Shown here in pieces: positions 22,036-29,825 of a DNA stretch of 38,032 bases. Positions within the stretch are counted from its first letter, which is position 1. Every line of letters begins with the position of its first letter. Below the pieces are notes generated by a model, which worked only from the letters and a program-made list of their open reading frames with translations, did no database searches and had not been told where the DNA came from. Source of the stretch: DATATB01 sp036268995. Lineage in GTDB: Bacteria; Planctomycetota; Planctomycetia; Pirellulales; PNKZ01. The DNA is taken from contig DATATB010000094.1 in assembly GCA_036268995.1 (NCBI GenBank), positions 1 through 38,032 of the forward strand. Reading direction: 5' to 3'. The translations under genes were made by a program, and so were the position numbers.

Positions 22036-24543
22036 CTATTCGTAATGCAGCGCCGTCATCAGCTCGAGCCGGGCGGCGCGTTCGGCGGGGGCCCAGGCGG
22101 CGGCCAGCGACATGAGATAGGCCAGCACGAAGCACATGGCGTTCAAGCCCGGGTGGACGCGCACGGCCACGAGCTGGCCCCAAATCGGGCTCGTGTCCAG
22201 GTCCATGAGATAGCCGATGCCGGCCCCGATGATCGCGCCGGGCAACAGGCCCATCAGGCCCATCGTGGCCGCTTCGCAGAGGATCGTCTTGCGGATTTGC
22301 CAACGCGTCATGGCTACCACTCGCAAAATGGCAATCTCGCGGGTCTGCTCGATGACGTTCATGGTCAGCGTGTTGACGATGCCGAAGGCGGCAATCGTGA
22401 AGGCCAGCACCAGCAGCACCCACAGCCCGCCGGTGATGCCGTTCTTCACGCTGTTGACGAGCGAGCGAAAGCTCTCGGCCGACTGGAACAGCAGACCGTG
22501 GTCGGTGCAGATTTTGCGCAGCGCCGCTTCCACCGCCGGACCTTGGCCGGGCTTGGCGATGATCACGTAGGTGCTCACGCCGCTGATGCCGAGCTGTTTT
22601 TCGGCGGTCGCCTTGTTGACAAAGATCACCATGCCGCCGACGGTCACCTCGTTGGACACGCCGGCAATGCGAAAGCGCTTGAGCCCCGCCTTGGTCTCCA
22701 GGGCGATCGTATCGTTGACGGTCAGCCGGGCACGCTGCGCCAGTGGCGTGCCGATGACTACTTGACCATCGAACAACTCGCGGAGCACCTGGTCGGGATT
22801 GCCGATCGCCAGATCGAGCGGCAGTTTTGCATTGGTGGAAAAATCCTTGGAGATGATGATCACCGGGTAGCCGGCCGCCTTGGCCGGTGCCAGCCGCACC
22901 GTGCCAACTCGGGCGATGCCAGGAATCTTTTCAATCTCCTGGCCCGCATCGGGGGGAATGTCGGCCGCCTCACCCGTGGCCATGTCGGGCATCGTCGCCC
23001 GCACGTAGAAATCATAGACGATCGTCTTCTGAATCCAGCGCTGCAAATCGTCGACGCTGTTGACGACCGTTGTGCCCAGGCCGATGCCGGCCGAGATGGC
23101 CAGAAACAGCACGCCGATGGTGAGCGTGGTGCGGATCGGATGTTGCATCATGCGGCGGCGCGCCAGGCGGCTTTCGGCCGGCGCAAACTGATACAGGGGC
23201 CAAGACGCCAGCTTGGAAAACGGTTGCAAGATGGCCGGCAGCAGCAGCACCAGGCCGACCAGCACGACCGCGCCCGACGGAACCGCGAAACTGCCCGGGG
23301 CGTGGTTGGTGAGGCTGGCGATCAGCACGTTGCCGGCGAAGAACAAGATGACCAAGGACAACATCGCCAGGCGGTGCGGCAGGCGGCCGAGGTTGTCGCC
23401 GCCCCGTGCCCCCAACCCTTCGAGCGGAGACACGCGGCCGGCCCGAATCGCCGGGATCAGCACCGAGAGCATCGATAACCCAACGCCCAGCACGGTGGCC
23501 AGCACCAGTGGGCCGGCCGTGATATGCAGGGCCGGCAATCGGGCTTGCAGCGCTCGCTCCAGCAGCCGGGTAATCAGATACGCGCCGCCGACTCCCGCGG
23601 CCAGGCCCAGGATCGTGCCGACCGTGCCGAGGATGAAGCCTTCGCCCACCAGCAGCCGCACCAATTGTCCGCGCGTGGCGCCGACCACGCGCAGCATCGC
23701 CAGTTGCGGCCGCCGCTCGGTGACGCTCATCAGGAACGTATTGAGAATGATGAACACGGCCAGCAGCTCGGAGAGCGCGGCCGCCAGATCCAATCCACGC
23801 TCGGTCTTGGCCAGCGATTCGTCGGCGAATTCGGTGCGCACGGCGGGCTGGCCGGCCGTCACGCCAGGCGGCAAGTGCCGATTGATCTCAGCCAACAGGG
23901 CCTCGGTGCCCGTGCCCCGCCGCTTGACCACTTGGATGTTGTCCACGCGGCCGCGCCGGCGAAAAAACTGCTGGGCCGTCGACAGCGGCAAAAACAGCGA
24001 AGCGCCCTGGCTAAAACTCGCCACGCCGGTCGGGGCCAGCAACCCCACGACCTTCAGGCTTCGCACGCCGCCGATATTGATTTTGACCGTGTCGCCAACT
24101 TTGATTTCCAGCTCGCGGGCGAAATTCGCATCGAGCATCGCGCCGTCGCCGCTGTCGAGAAACTGTCCCGCCTCGACCTCATAGTCGCGCACCTGCCGAT
24201 CCCGGGCCGGATCGATGCCCAGCGCCAGGATCTGGATCCGGCGATGATTGTGATACAGCACCGTGGCCTTCTGCATCATTGGCACCGCGGCCTCGACGCC
24301 AGGCATCTTCTCCAGCGTTTGGACCAGGGTCTGGTCGATGCCGCCGGTGCCGACGGCCGTGATCTCAATGTCGGCGCGGCCCGTGAGGGCCACGAACATG
24401 TCTTGATACGCGCGCCGCGTGGTGCCGATGGCCAGCGAAACCGAAGCCACCGCCGCCACGCCGATCACGACGCTCAACAGCGTGAGCACGGTCCGGCCGG
24501 GCCGGGCCAGCATTTGCCGCACGCTCAGCCGCGCCAGCCTCAT
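22036..24543 (-). CDS. ABC transporter permease, double FtsX domain (835 aa)
   Basis: The 835-residue permease begins MRLARLSVRQMLARPGRTVL with a transmembrane helix, then a MacB_PCD-like extracytoplasmic domain. A first FtsX domain follows near residue 265 ('SVTERRPQLAMLRVVGATRG'). A central pair of helices leads to a second extracytoplasmic domain, and a C-terminal FtsX domain lies near residue 720 ('NVIEQTREIAILRVVAMTRW'). This is the long 'ten-helix' form typical of LolE/YbbP-like exporters, acting alone as both permease halves. Its ATG overlaps the ATPase stop by 4 bases (ATGA). Likely function: moving lipids, lipoproteins or peptides out of the inner membrane. Export of the NRPS lipopeptide is possible but unproven. 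Confidence 0.9.
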   Translation of the reverse strand: MRLARLSVRQMLARPGRTVLTLLSVVIGVAAVASVSLAIGTTRRAYQDMFVALTGRADIEITAVGTGGIDQTLVQTLEKMPGVEAAVPMMQKATVLYHNHRRIQILALGIDPARDRQVRDYEVEAGQFLDSGDGAMLDANFARELEIKVGDTVKINIGGVRSLKVVGLLAPTGVASFSQGASLFLPLSTAQQFFRRRGRVDNIQVVKRRGTGTEALLAEINRHLPPGVTAGQPAVRTEFADESLAKTERGLDLAAALSELLAVFIILNTFLMSVTERRPQLAMLRVVGATRGQLVRLLVGEGFILGTVGTILGLAAGVGGAYLITRLLERALQARLPALHITAGPLVLATVLGVGLSMLSVLIPAIRAGRVSPLEGLGARGGDNLGRLPHRLAMLSLVILFFAGNVLIASLTNHAPGSFAVPSGAVVLVGLVLLLPAILQPFSKLASWPLYQFAPAESRLARRRMMQHPIRTTLTIGVLFLAISAGIGLGTTVVNSVDDLQRWIQKTIVYDFYVRATMPDMATGEAADIPPDAGQEIEKIPGIARVGTVRLAPAKAAGYPVIIISKDFSTNAKLPLDLAIGNPDQVLRELFDGQVVIGTPLAQRARLTVNDTIALETKAGLKRFRIAGVSNEVTVGGMVIFVNKATAEKQLGISGVSTYVIIAKPGQGPAVEAALRKICTDHGLLFQSAESFRSLVNSVKNGITGGLWVLLVLAFTIAAFGIVNTLTMNVIEQTREIAILRVVAMTRWQIRKTILCEAATMGLMGLLPGAIIGAGIGYLMDLDTSPIWGQLVAVRVHPGLNAMCFVLAYLMSLAAAWAPAERAARLELMTALHYE

Positions 24544-25265
24544 GCGCGCTCTCCGACTGCCATCCGCCGCTCGCGGGCCAGCTCGGTGGTCTCTTCGCGT
24601 TCGATCAGGCCGTCGCGCAGCCGCACGATGCGATCGGCCTGGCTGGCCACATTGGGATCGTGCGTGACCATCACGATCGTCTGCTGATGCCGGTCGACCA
24701 GCTCGCGGAGCATGGCCGTGACCAGCTTGCCGTTGGCCGAATCGAGATTGCCCGTCGGCTCGTCGGCCAACAGCAATGCCGGCTCGATCACCAAGGCCCG
24801 GGCAATGGCCACGCGCTGTTGCTCGCCGCCCGACATCTTGCTGGGCACGTGCGTGCGCCGGCCGTACATCTCGACGCGCCGCAGCATGTCGCCGCTGCGT
24901 CGTTCAGCCTCGGGCGGAGCCACGCCGTCCAATAGCAGCGGCAAGCCCACGTTTTCTTCGGCCGTGAGCGTGGGCAGCAGATTGAACGACTGAAAGATAA
25001 AACCGATGCGGCGGCGGCGCATTAGCGTGCGCTGGTCGTCGTCGAGCGTCGAAAGATCGACGCCTTCGAGCAGCACCGCGCCGGTGGTCGGCACGTCGAC
25101 GCCCCCCAGCAGGTGCAGCATCGTGCTCTTGCCCGATCCGGAAGGGCCCATGATGGCGACGAATTCGCCCTTGCCAACTTGCAAGTCGACGCCGCGCAGC
25201 GCCTCGACGCGGGCTTCGTCCGTGCCATAACACTTTTTGAGCGACCGAACTTCGATCACGGACAT
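24540..25265 (-). CDS. LolD/MacB-type ABC transporter ATPase
   Basis: The 241-residue cytoplasmic ATPase shows every ABC motif: Walker A GPSGSGKST (residues 40-48), Q-loop FQSFNLLP, signature MSGGEQQR followed by VAIARAL, Walker B LLLADEPTGNLD, and the H-loop VTHD. The 'EPTGNLD' sequence and length place it in the LolD/MacB/FtsE group, which drives FtsX-type permeases. The first signature residue is Met rather than the common Leu, which should be tolerated. It is first in a two-gene operon with the 835-residue permease (ATGA overlap). The Ala/Glu/Arg-rich C-terminal tail after residue ~220 is longer than in E. coli LolD. Confidence 0.93.
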   Translation of the reverse strand: MSVIEVRSLKKCYGTDEARVEALRGVDLQVGKGEFVAIMGPSGSGKSTMLHLLGGVDVPTTGAVLLEGVDLSTLDDDQRTLMRRRRIGFIFQSFNLLPTLTAEENVGLPLLLDGVAPPEAERRSGDMLRRVEMYGRRTHVPSKMSGGEQQRVAIARALVIEPALLLADEPTGNLDSANGKLVTAMLRELVDRHQQTIVMVTHDPNVASQADRIVRLRDGLIEREETTELARERRMAVGERA

Positions 25266-25449
25266 GCATCATCTCCCACTGGCCTGGCGCGAAACCAGAT
25301 CCTAGCAGTCTTGCACGCCCCGTTCCAGACGCCAGCCAAGTTGCCCCAGCTTGCCTCGTCGGCGAAACCGGAAAATCAGGAACTGGTGCCCAGCCTTACC
25401 CGACTGCTGTTATACAAGATGGCGCGACCCCTCGGCACGCACTTCGTCG

Positions 25450-25512
25450 CGGAAGTCGTGAGACTTCCGACGGGGCCACCCGGCAACGCTGCGGAATTCT
25501 CACGAATTCCGC
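25450..25512. repeat. Inverted pair of REP-like hairpins with complementary tetraloops
   Basis: Hairpin 1 is CGGAAGTC-gtga-GACTTCCG (25450-25469) and hairpin 2 is GCGGAATTC-tcac-GAATTCCGC (25491-25512). The loops GTGA and TCAC are reverse complements, and hairpin 2 resembles the reverse complement of hairpin 1. This is therefore an inverted pair of one REP-like unit, similar in design to bacterial BIMEs. It lies 18 bases upstream of the truncated Gfo/Idh gene. Confidence 0.65.
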
Positions 25513-25530
25513 TACAAAGAGGATGCCGCC

Positions 25531-25782
25531 ATGCATGCACCGATCTCGGTCGGACTCATCGGATCGCAGTTTATTTCGGCCATTCATGCTGAATCGCTAC
25601 AACATTGTCCGCAAGCGGTTCTAGCCGCCGTGGCCTCGCCGACAGCGGGCAACGCGCAAGCACTGGCAGAGCGTTTCGGAATTCGCTGTGCCCTGACCGA
25701 TTATCGCGAGTTGCTGGCGCGGCCCGGCCGACCGATCTTTGGAAGCCGAGAGCGTGAAGGTTGCGACAGCGCGTCACCGTAG
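25531..25782 (+). pseudogene. N-terminal fragment of a Gfo/Idh/MocA-family oxidoreductase
   Basis: After AGAGGA and ATG at 25531 the first ~66 residues read as the start of a Gfo/Idh/MocA Rossmann domain: 'PISVGLIGSQFISAIHAESL', 'AVASPTAGNAQALAERFGI' and 'LTDYRELLARP'. The family normally runs 330-400 residues and oxidises or reduces sugars with NAD(P). Here homology stops at about 25731. The frame then reads unrelated sequence, and its stop codon (TAG at 25780-25782) lies inside the BIME-like repeat at 25775-25872. The conserved 'EKP' segment and the C-terminal domain are absent. The gene is therefore a remnant, truncated at or near the repeat. Confidence 0.75.
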
Positions 25783-25872
25783 ACGTCTCGCTCCGCGAGA
25801 CGATGGCGCACCTTTCGGGTGGCACCGAGCGGTTGGGCATTGCATCCCGGCGGAGCGGGATGCGTACGGTGG
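25775..25872. repeat. BIME-like paired-hairpin repeat, copy 2
   Basis: It shares with the copy at 6264-6373 the opening CACCGTAGACGTCTCGCTCC, the hairpin CGTCTCG-ctccg-CGAGACG (25784-25802), the hairpin CATCCCG-gcggag-CGGGATG (25843-25862) and the closing TACGGTGG. The middle differs in sequence and length. It truncates the Gfo/Idh fragment and supplies its stop codon. Confidence 0.7.
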
Positions 25873-25920
25873 CCGGCTCGCGGAGGCACGCTCGGTGCGG
25901 CCAGGACGGCCATCACCGGC

Positions 25921-26226
25921 TCAATGTAAGATCGTCGCGATCACCAAGCCTGCCACGACGAGGACGACGACGATCGCCAGCACGACCTTCATCATGGCCG
26001 CCTGGGGTGGCGTGTTGGCGTGCTCGGGAAATTCGCTGGCGACGTATTCGTCGTAGTCGAAATCGTCGTCGGGGTCGTAGCCCTCAGCTATGCCGCTGTC
26101 CATGCTGCCGGCCTCGTCGCTCCAGCCCGTCTCGGCGTCCGAGCCGCACTCGCGGCAAGCCTTGGCCCCGACGGGAACACTGGCGCCGCAATGAGGACAG
26201 TCAAAAAACTTCCGCGGCGTCGCCAT
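25921..26226 (-). CDS. Zinc-ribbon protein with acidic linker and C-terminal membrane anchor
   Basis: The 101-residue protein has an N-terminal zinc ribbon (FDCPHCGASVPVGAKACREC, residues ~8-28), a long acidic linker (EGYDPDDDFDYDEYVASEF) and a single C-terminal transmembrane helix (MMKVVLAIVVVLVVAGLVIA). It should be tail-anchored with the ribbon in the cytoplasm. No specific family is recognised, but this ribbon-linker-helix form is common in planctomycetes. The ATG at 26226 is chosen; a TTG four codons upstream is possible. It is divergent from two further zinc-ribbon membrane proteins. Confidence 0.7.
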   Translation of the reverse strand: MATPRKFFDCPHCGASVPVGAKACRECGSDAETGWSDEAGSMDSGIAEGYDPDDDFDYDEYVASEFPEHANTPPQAAMMKVVLAIVVVLVVAGLVIATILH

Positions 26227-26285
26227 GACAGGTTGCAATCCGTGATTCGCCGTGTGTTTCGTGGGACGGAAACAGCAAGAATTCT

Positions 26286-26379
26286 ACCACGGATGGCGCG
26301 GATGACACGGATGGATCAGCGGAATGGATCGCCAGGGGTATTCAACATCGTTATCCGTGGCATTGGTGAAATCCGTGGT
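26286..26379. repeat. ACCACGGAT long-hairpin repeat, copy 2
   Basis: The element opens with ACCACGGATGGCGCGGATGA and closes with a reverse-complement-like arm ending GTGAAATCCGTGGT. The arms are less perfect and the centre longer (94 bp) than in copy 1. It occupies much of the 366-base divergent gap (26227-26592). The rest of that gap contains no gene I can support, only the GGAGGAG ribosome-binding site at 26581-26587 for the next gene. Confidence 0.65.
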
Positions 26380-26592
26380 TTGCCGCTCTTCGTCTCAAAA
26401 ATTCGCCCCTTGGAATCGCACGGATACTTGCGTTTTGGCGGATCCACGAAGGGCCGCGGGACAGCCGTTTTCAGCCTTCGTCCGGAATATCCAGGTCGAC
26501 GCTTGCATGTGGCTGTGAGGATGTCTACATCTAGAAGGACGTCGACCGACGAATCGAGTGATTCACGCGTCGCGACGGCCGGAGGAGTTCGC

Positions 26593-26970
26593 ATGTTTTG
26601 TCAGCAATGCGGCATGCAGTTGGTGCCCGACGTCCACTTTTGCGGCGGTTGCGGGGCGGCCTGTGTGCCGCCGGAGCCGCCGGCCGAGAGCGGCGACATC
26701 GGCCAAGACGCGGGGATGCGGTTGCTGCTGCCGGTCGGTCGTTCGGTTCTGGCAATCATTGCCGGATACCTGGGATTGATTTCCGTTTTGCTGATTCCGG
26801 CTCCCTTCGCGCTGTTGGCGGGAATTCTGGCGGTTTATGATATCCGCCGGAATCCGAAGAAGCACGGCATGGGCCGCGCCATTTTTGGCATCGTGATGGG
26901 CGCAATCGGTACGCTGCTCCTATTGTTGCTTCTGCTGTCGGTGGCTCTTGCATCTGGGACTCGCCATTGA
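26593..26970 (+). CDS. Zinc-ribbon membrane protein with DUF4190-like domain
   Basis: The 125-residue protein has an N-terminal zinc ribbon (MFCQQCGMQLVPDVHFCGGC, two CxxC pairs), a short Pro/Glu linker and two hydrophobic helices (residues ~50-80 and ~92-120) joined by 'AVYDIRRNPKKHGMGRAIFG'. That loop is typical of DUF4190-like membrane domains ('D.r.......G.g.A..gi..G'). The start follows GGAGGAG at 26581. It is 21 bases from the next gene, which also starts with MFC.(Q/K)CG, so the two probably form an operon. Function is unknown. Confidence 0.75.
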   Translation: MFCQQCGMQLVPDVHFCGGCGAACVPPEPPAESGDIGQDAGMRLLLPVGRSVLAIIAGYLGLISVLLIPAPFALLAGILAVYDIRRNPKKHGMGRAIFGIVMGAIGTLLLLLLLLSVALASGTRH

Positions 26971-26991
26971 TTCCTCTTTGAAAGGATCGCA

Positions 26992-27375
26992 ATGTTCTGC
27001 ACAAAATGCGGCGCACCCATTAGCGACAATGCCCAGTCCTGCCCCAGTTGCGGCGCGCCGCTGATGAATCCCTACAGCCCGCCGATCGCGGCAACCCGCG
27101 CGTCGAGCCCGGGCGACAAGGTGCCGAATTACCTGGTGCAGGCGATTCTCACAACCCTGTGCTGTTGCTTGCCATTCGGGATCGTGGCGATTGTGTATGC
27201 CGCGCAAGTCGACGGCAAAGCGGCCGGTGGAGACTATGCCGGCGCGTTGCAGGCCTCGAACAGCGCCAAGACCTGGTGCTGGGTCGCATTCGGCTTGGGC
27301 CTGGCCATCAATGGCGCCTATTTTCTGCTGATGGGCTTGGGCGCGATCGGAGGGGCCATCGGTGGCGCCCATTGA
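26992..27375 (+). CDS. Zinc-ribbon protein with CD225/dispanin membrane domain
   Basis: The 127-residue protein combines a zinc ribbon (MFCTKCGAPISDNAQSCPSC) with a CD225/dispanin-like domain: 'VPNYLVQAILTTLCCCLPFG' then 'IVAIVYAAQVDGKAAGGDYA' and 'GALQASNSAKTWCWVAF'. This is the same signature ('P.(N/D)YL....T..CC.P.GI.A..YA..V......GD...A...S..A...') that defines the family containing animal IFITM proteins. GAAAGGA precedes the ATG at 26992. Bacterial members are membrane proteins of unknown function. It overlaps the next gene by 14 bases. Confidence 0.85.
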   Translation: MFCTKCGAPISDNAQSCPSCGAPLMNPYSPPIAATRASSPGDKVPNYLVQAILTTLCCCLPFGIVAIVYAAQVDGKAAGGDYAGALQASNSAKTWCWVAFGLGLAINGAYFLLMGLGAIGGAIGGAH

Positions 27376-27886
27376 CGGCATCGCGGCTCGTTTTTCGCCG
27401 CGCCGTTACTGGTTTGCCGCAGCGCTCTTGATCGCGGCGGCCGCCACCGTGCTTTATCAGTTCGATCCCAGCGGAGCAAACTTTTTCCCTCGTTGTCCTC
27501 TTTACTTGTTTACCGGCCTGTACTGCCCGGGCTGTGGGGGCCTGCGGGCGACGCACGCGCTGCTGCACTCGCGGATCTCAGATGCGCTGGCCTGGAACCC
27601 GCTCCTGGTCTGCTTATTGCCGCTGGGCGCGTGGTATGTAGCCTGCCGATATTTTCGCTGGCGAGCATTACCGTTGTGGATCTCCGGCGCGCAGGTCGCG
27701 TACTTTTGGCTGATCCTGCTCGTGGGCTTTGGCATCGCGCGGAACCTGCCGTGGCAGCCCTGCACTTTGTTGGCACCACATAGCCAATGTGTAGATGAGA
27801 AACCTTCTCTGCCCGACCACGAGAGGTCCCCAATCGCAGAAACCGCTGACCACGGAGATTCAACTTCCCATCCGTGGCATCCGTGA
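27362..27886 (+). CDS. DUF2752 membrane protein
   Basis: The 174-residue protein shows the DUF2752 hallmark: 'FDPSGANFFPRCPLYLFTG' then 'LYCPGCGGLRATHALLHSRI' and 'ALAWNPLLV'. Three hydrophobic segments surround this cysteine-rich loop (residues ~18-36, ~78-95, ~108-130). The start is a GTG at 27362, overlapping the CD225 gene by 14 bases, so translation is probably coupled; DUF2752 and CD225 genes are often neighbours (recalled). The last ~17 residues come from the dispersed hairpin repeat at 27849-27896, which also provides the stop codon. The natural C-terminus was probably different. Confidence 0.85.
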   Translation: MAPIDGIAARFSPRRYWFAAALLIAAAATVLYQFDPSGANFFPRCPLYLFTGLYCPGCGGLRATHALLHSRISDALAWNPLLVCLLPLGAWYVACRYFRWRALPLWISGAQVAYFWLILLVGFGIARNLPWQPCTLLAPHSQCVDEKPSLPDHERSPIAETADHGDSTSHPWHP

Positions 27887-27896
27887 AATCCGTGGT
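27849..27896. repeat. ACCACGGAT hairpin repeat, shortened copy 3
   Basis: It opens ACCACGGAGATTCAACTTCC and closes ATCCGTGGCATCCGTGAAATC then CGTGGT. The right arm is full length, while the left arm keeps only its outer ACCACGGA. It contains the last codons and stop of the DUF2752 gene and lies 21 bases after the 3' end of the convergent gltX gene would be reached. Confidence 0.6.
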
Positions 27897-27917
27897 CAAT
27901 CCCCTGTCCTGCGATTC

Positions 27918-29477
27918 CTACGACCGGACTAACTTCAGCGCCCGGTCGATGCGAGCGAGACACCGGTCGCGGCCTAAAAGGGCCAGGCAGTCGTAGATGC
28001 CGGGGCCGACGGACTTGCCGGTCACGGCGACGCGCAGGGCGTGAATGATGTCGCCGATCTTGATGTTCTCGGCCGCCAGGAACTCGTGCATGGCTGCCTC
28101 GAGCGGGCCGATCTCGAACGGCTCGACCGTTTTCATGCGGTCGCGAAATTTTTCGAGCAACTCGGCCGCGCCCGGCTTGCGCAGGCGCTTGTCTAGCGCG
28201 TCGGGCTCGTAGCTGAAGTTGTCGGTGAAGAAAAAATCGGCGTACGCCAGGATGTCGCCGCTGACCTTGATCCGATCGCCCGCCGCTTGCACGATGCCCG
28301 CCAGCTTCTGCCGCGCGTCCGCACTCACCGGCTCGGCGACCAAGCCGGCCCGGACGAGAAACGCGAGCGTCCGCTCGACTTTTTCGTCCAGCGGCAACTG
28401 CTGCATGTAATGGTCCTGGAAGGACCAAAGTTTTTTGGGGTCGAAACTGGCCGGCGCCTTGGTGACGCGCTCGAGTGAAAAGTTGTCGATCATCTGCTGA
28501 CGCGAAAAGAACTCGGTCTTGTCATCGAGCGACCAGCCCAGCAGCATGAGATAGTTGATGATCGCGTCGGGCAAGTAGCCGACTTGTTCGTAGAAATCGA
28601 CGATCACGGGATTGAACGTATCGGCGGTCGTCGCCAGCCCCAGCGCTTGGGCAATGGCCAGGCCGTGCTCGTTCACCAGGGCGAAATCACGGTTCTTCAG
28701 ATACTTGTCGAGCTTGCGCTTGCTGAGCTTGTTCTTACTGCCCGGCTCGGCCACGTACGGCAGATGGGCATACTCGGGCAGCGCATAGCCGAGCGACTGG
28801 GCAATGAACACCTGCCGCGCGGTGTTCGACAGATGCTCTTCGGCCCGGATCACGTGGGTAATCCGAAAATCGAAATCGTCGACGACGCTGGCCAGGTGAT
28901 ACAGGCACGTGCCGTCGGCCCGTTGAATGACGTGGTCCTGCTCACGGGCCCAATCGAAATCGACTTCGCCGCGAACCAGGTCCTTCAGCCGCAGCGTGCC
29001 TTCGCGCGGCATGCGCAGCCGCACCACTCCCGAGCGGCCTTCGCGCTCGAAACGCTGGGCGTCCTCGGGCGTTTCGGCCATCCAGCGGCGGCTGTATAAG
29101 AAAGGCCGCTTCTCGGCTTGGGCCGTCTCGCGTTCGGTTTGCAGTTCTTCCGGCGTGGCGAAATCGCGGTACGCAAAACCGCCGGCCAGCAGCTTGTCGA
29201 CGGCCCGTTGGTAGGCCGGTAAGCGCTGCGACTGATAATAGGGCGCGTACGGGCCGCCGACCTCGGGGCCTTCGTCCCAGTCGAGCCCCAGCCAGCGAAA
29301 GCCGTGCAGAATCGGCGCTAGCGCCGCCTCCACGTTCCGCTCCTGGTCCGTATCATCGATCCGCAGCAGGAACTGGCCCCCATGCCGCCGGGCAAACAGC
29401 CAGTTGAACAGCGCGGTGCGGACGCCGCCAATATGCAGGTATCCGGTCGGACTGGGAGCAAAACGAGTACGGACCAT
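27918..29477 (-). CDS. gltX: Glutamyl-tRNA synthetase
   Basis: This class I aminoacyl-tRNA synthetase has 519 residues, a normal length. The N-terminal catalytic domain begins 'MVRTRFAPSPTGYLHIGGVR' (the HIGH-type motif is LHIGG) and continues 'RIDDTDQERN', 'GTCLYHLASVVDDFDFRITH' and 'VIRAEEHLSNT'. The KMSKS-type motif is KLSKR near residue 250. The C-terminal helical anticodon-binding domain ends with a conserved 'GDIIHALRVAVTGKSVGPGI' block typical of GltX. It charges tRNA-Glu, and probably tRNA-Gln where a GatCAB pathway exists. The ATG at 29475-29477 gives the expected start. A MITE-like element lies 37 bases upstream. Confidence 0.96.
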   Translation of the reverse strand: MVRTRFAPSPTGYLHIGGVRTALFNWLFARRHGGQFLLRIDDTDQERNVEAALAPILHGFRWLGLDWDEGPEVGGPYAPYYQSQRLPAYQRAVDKLLAGGFAYRDFATPEELQTERETAQAEKRPFLYSRRWMAETPEDAQRFEREGRSGVVRLRMPREGTLRLKDLVRGEVDFDWAREQDHVIQRADGTCLYHLASVVDDFDFRITHVIRAEEHLSNTARQVFIAQSLGYALPEYAHLPYVAEPGSKNKLSKRKLDKYLKNRDFALVNEHGLAIAQALGLATTADTFNPVIVDFYEQVGYLPDAIINYLMLLGWSLDDKTEFFSRQQMIDNFSLERVTKAPASFDPKKLWSFQDHYMQQLPLDEKVERTLAFLVRAGLVAEPVSADARQKLAGIVQAAGDRIKVSGDILAYADFFFTDNFSYEPDALDKRLRKPGAAELLEKFRDRMKTVEPFEIGPLEAAMHEFLAAENIKIGDIIHALRVAVTGKSVGPGIYDCLALLGRDRCLARIDRALKLVRS

Positions 29478-29513
29478 AATGACGCGTGGGGAATAAGGAT
29501 CAGGCCGGGTAAC

Positions 29514-29638
29514 GGAACGAACGCAAGATAACTTCCCGATTTGCCAGGCCCCTCACCCGGCCTCTCCGCCTTCGGCCCGAGCTCAGGCCGAGGGCAAGGG
29601 GCGAGGGGTTTGCGGAGAAGTTATTTTGCGTTCGTTCC
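29514..29638. repeat. MITE-like element with 22-bp terminal inverted repeats
   Basis: The termini 29514-29535 (GGAACGAACGCAAGATAACT and two more bases) and 29617-29638 are reverse complements with one mismatch. The inner part forms a second, imperfect inverted repeat (CCCCTCACCCGGCCTCTCC against a GGGGCGAGGGG arm). The whole ~125 bp can fold into one long hairpin. It lies in the 348-base gap between gltX and the ubiB-like gene (29478-29825), of which the rest holds no recognisable gene. It has no coding capacity, so any movement needs a transposase in trans. Confidence 0.7.
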
Positions 29639-29825
29639 TAAAACGCAAGGTTACCCGCTGGGCCGGCCGTGCGGAATGGGTGCCGCGATGCCAGAGCGAG
29701 CGGCGAACGAGCGAAGGTACAGGATTTGCTGCCCCTTCAAGGGTGCGGGGGTTCTCACCGTCGCCGCGGTGCATTTGCCTAGGCTACTCTGAAGATGCGG
29801 CGACGAAGATCGGCGGGGATAACAC

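Noticed and set aside
22011..22036. Shared terminator between pspA and the ABC permease gene
   Set aside because: A 5-bp GTGCC/GGCAC stem is present, but it is too weak and lacks T-runs.
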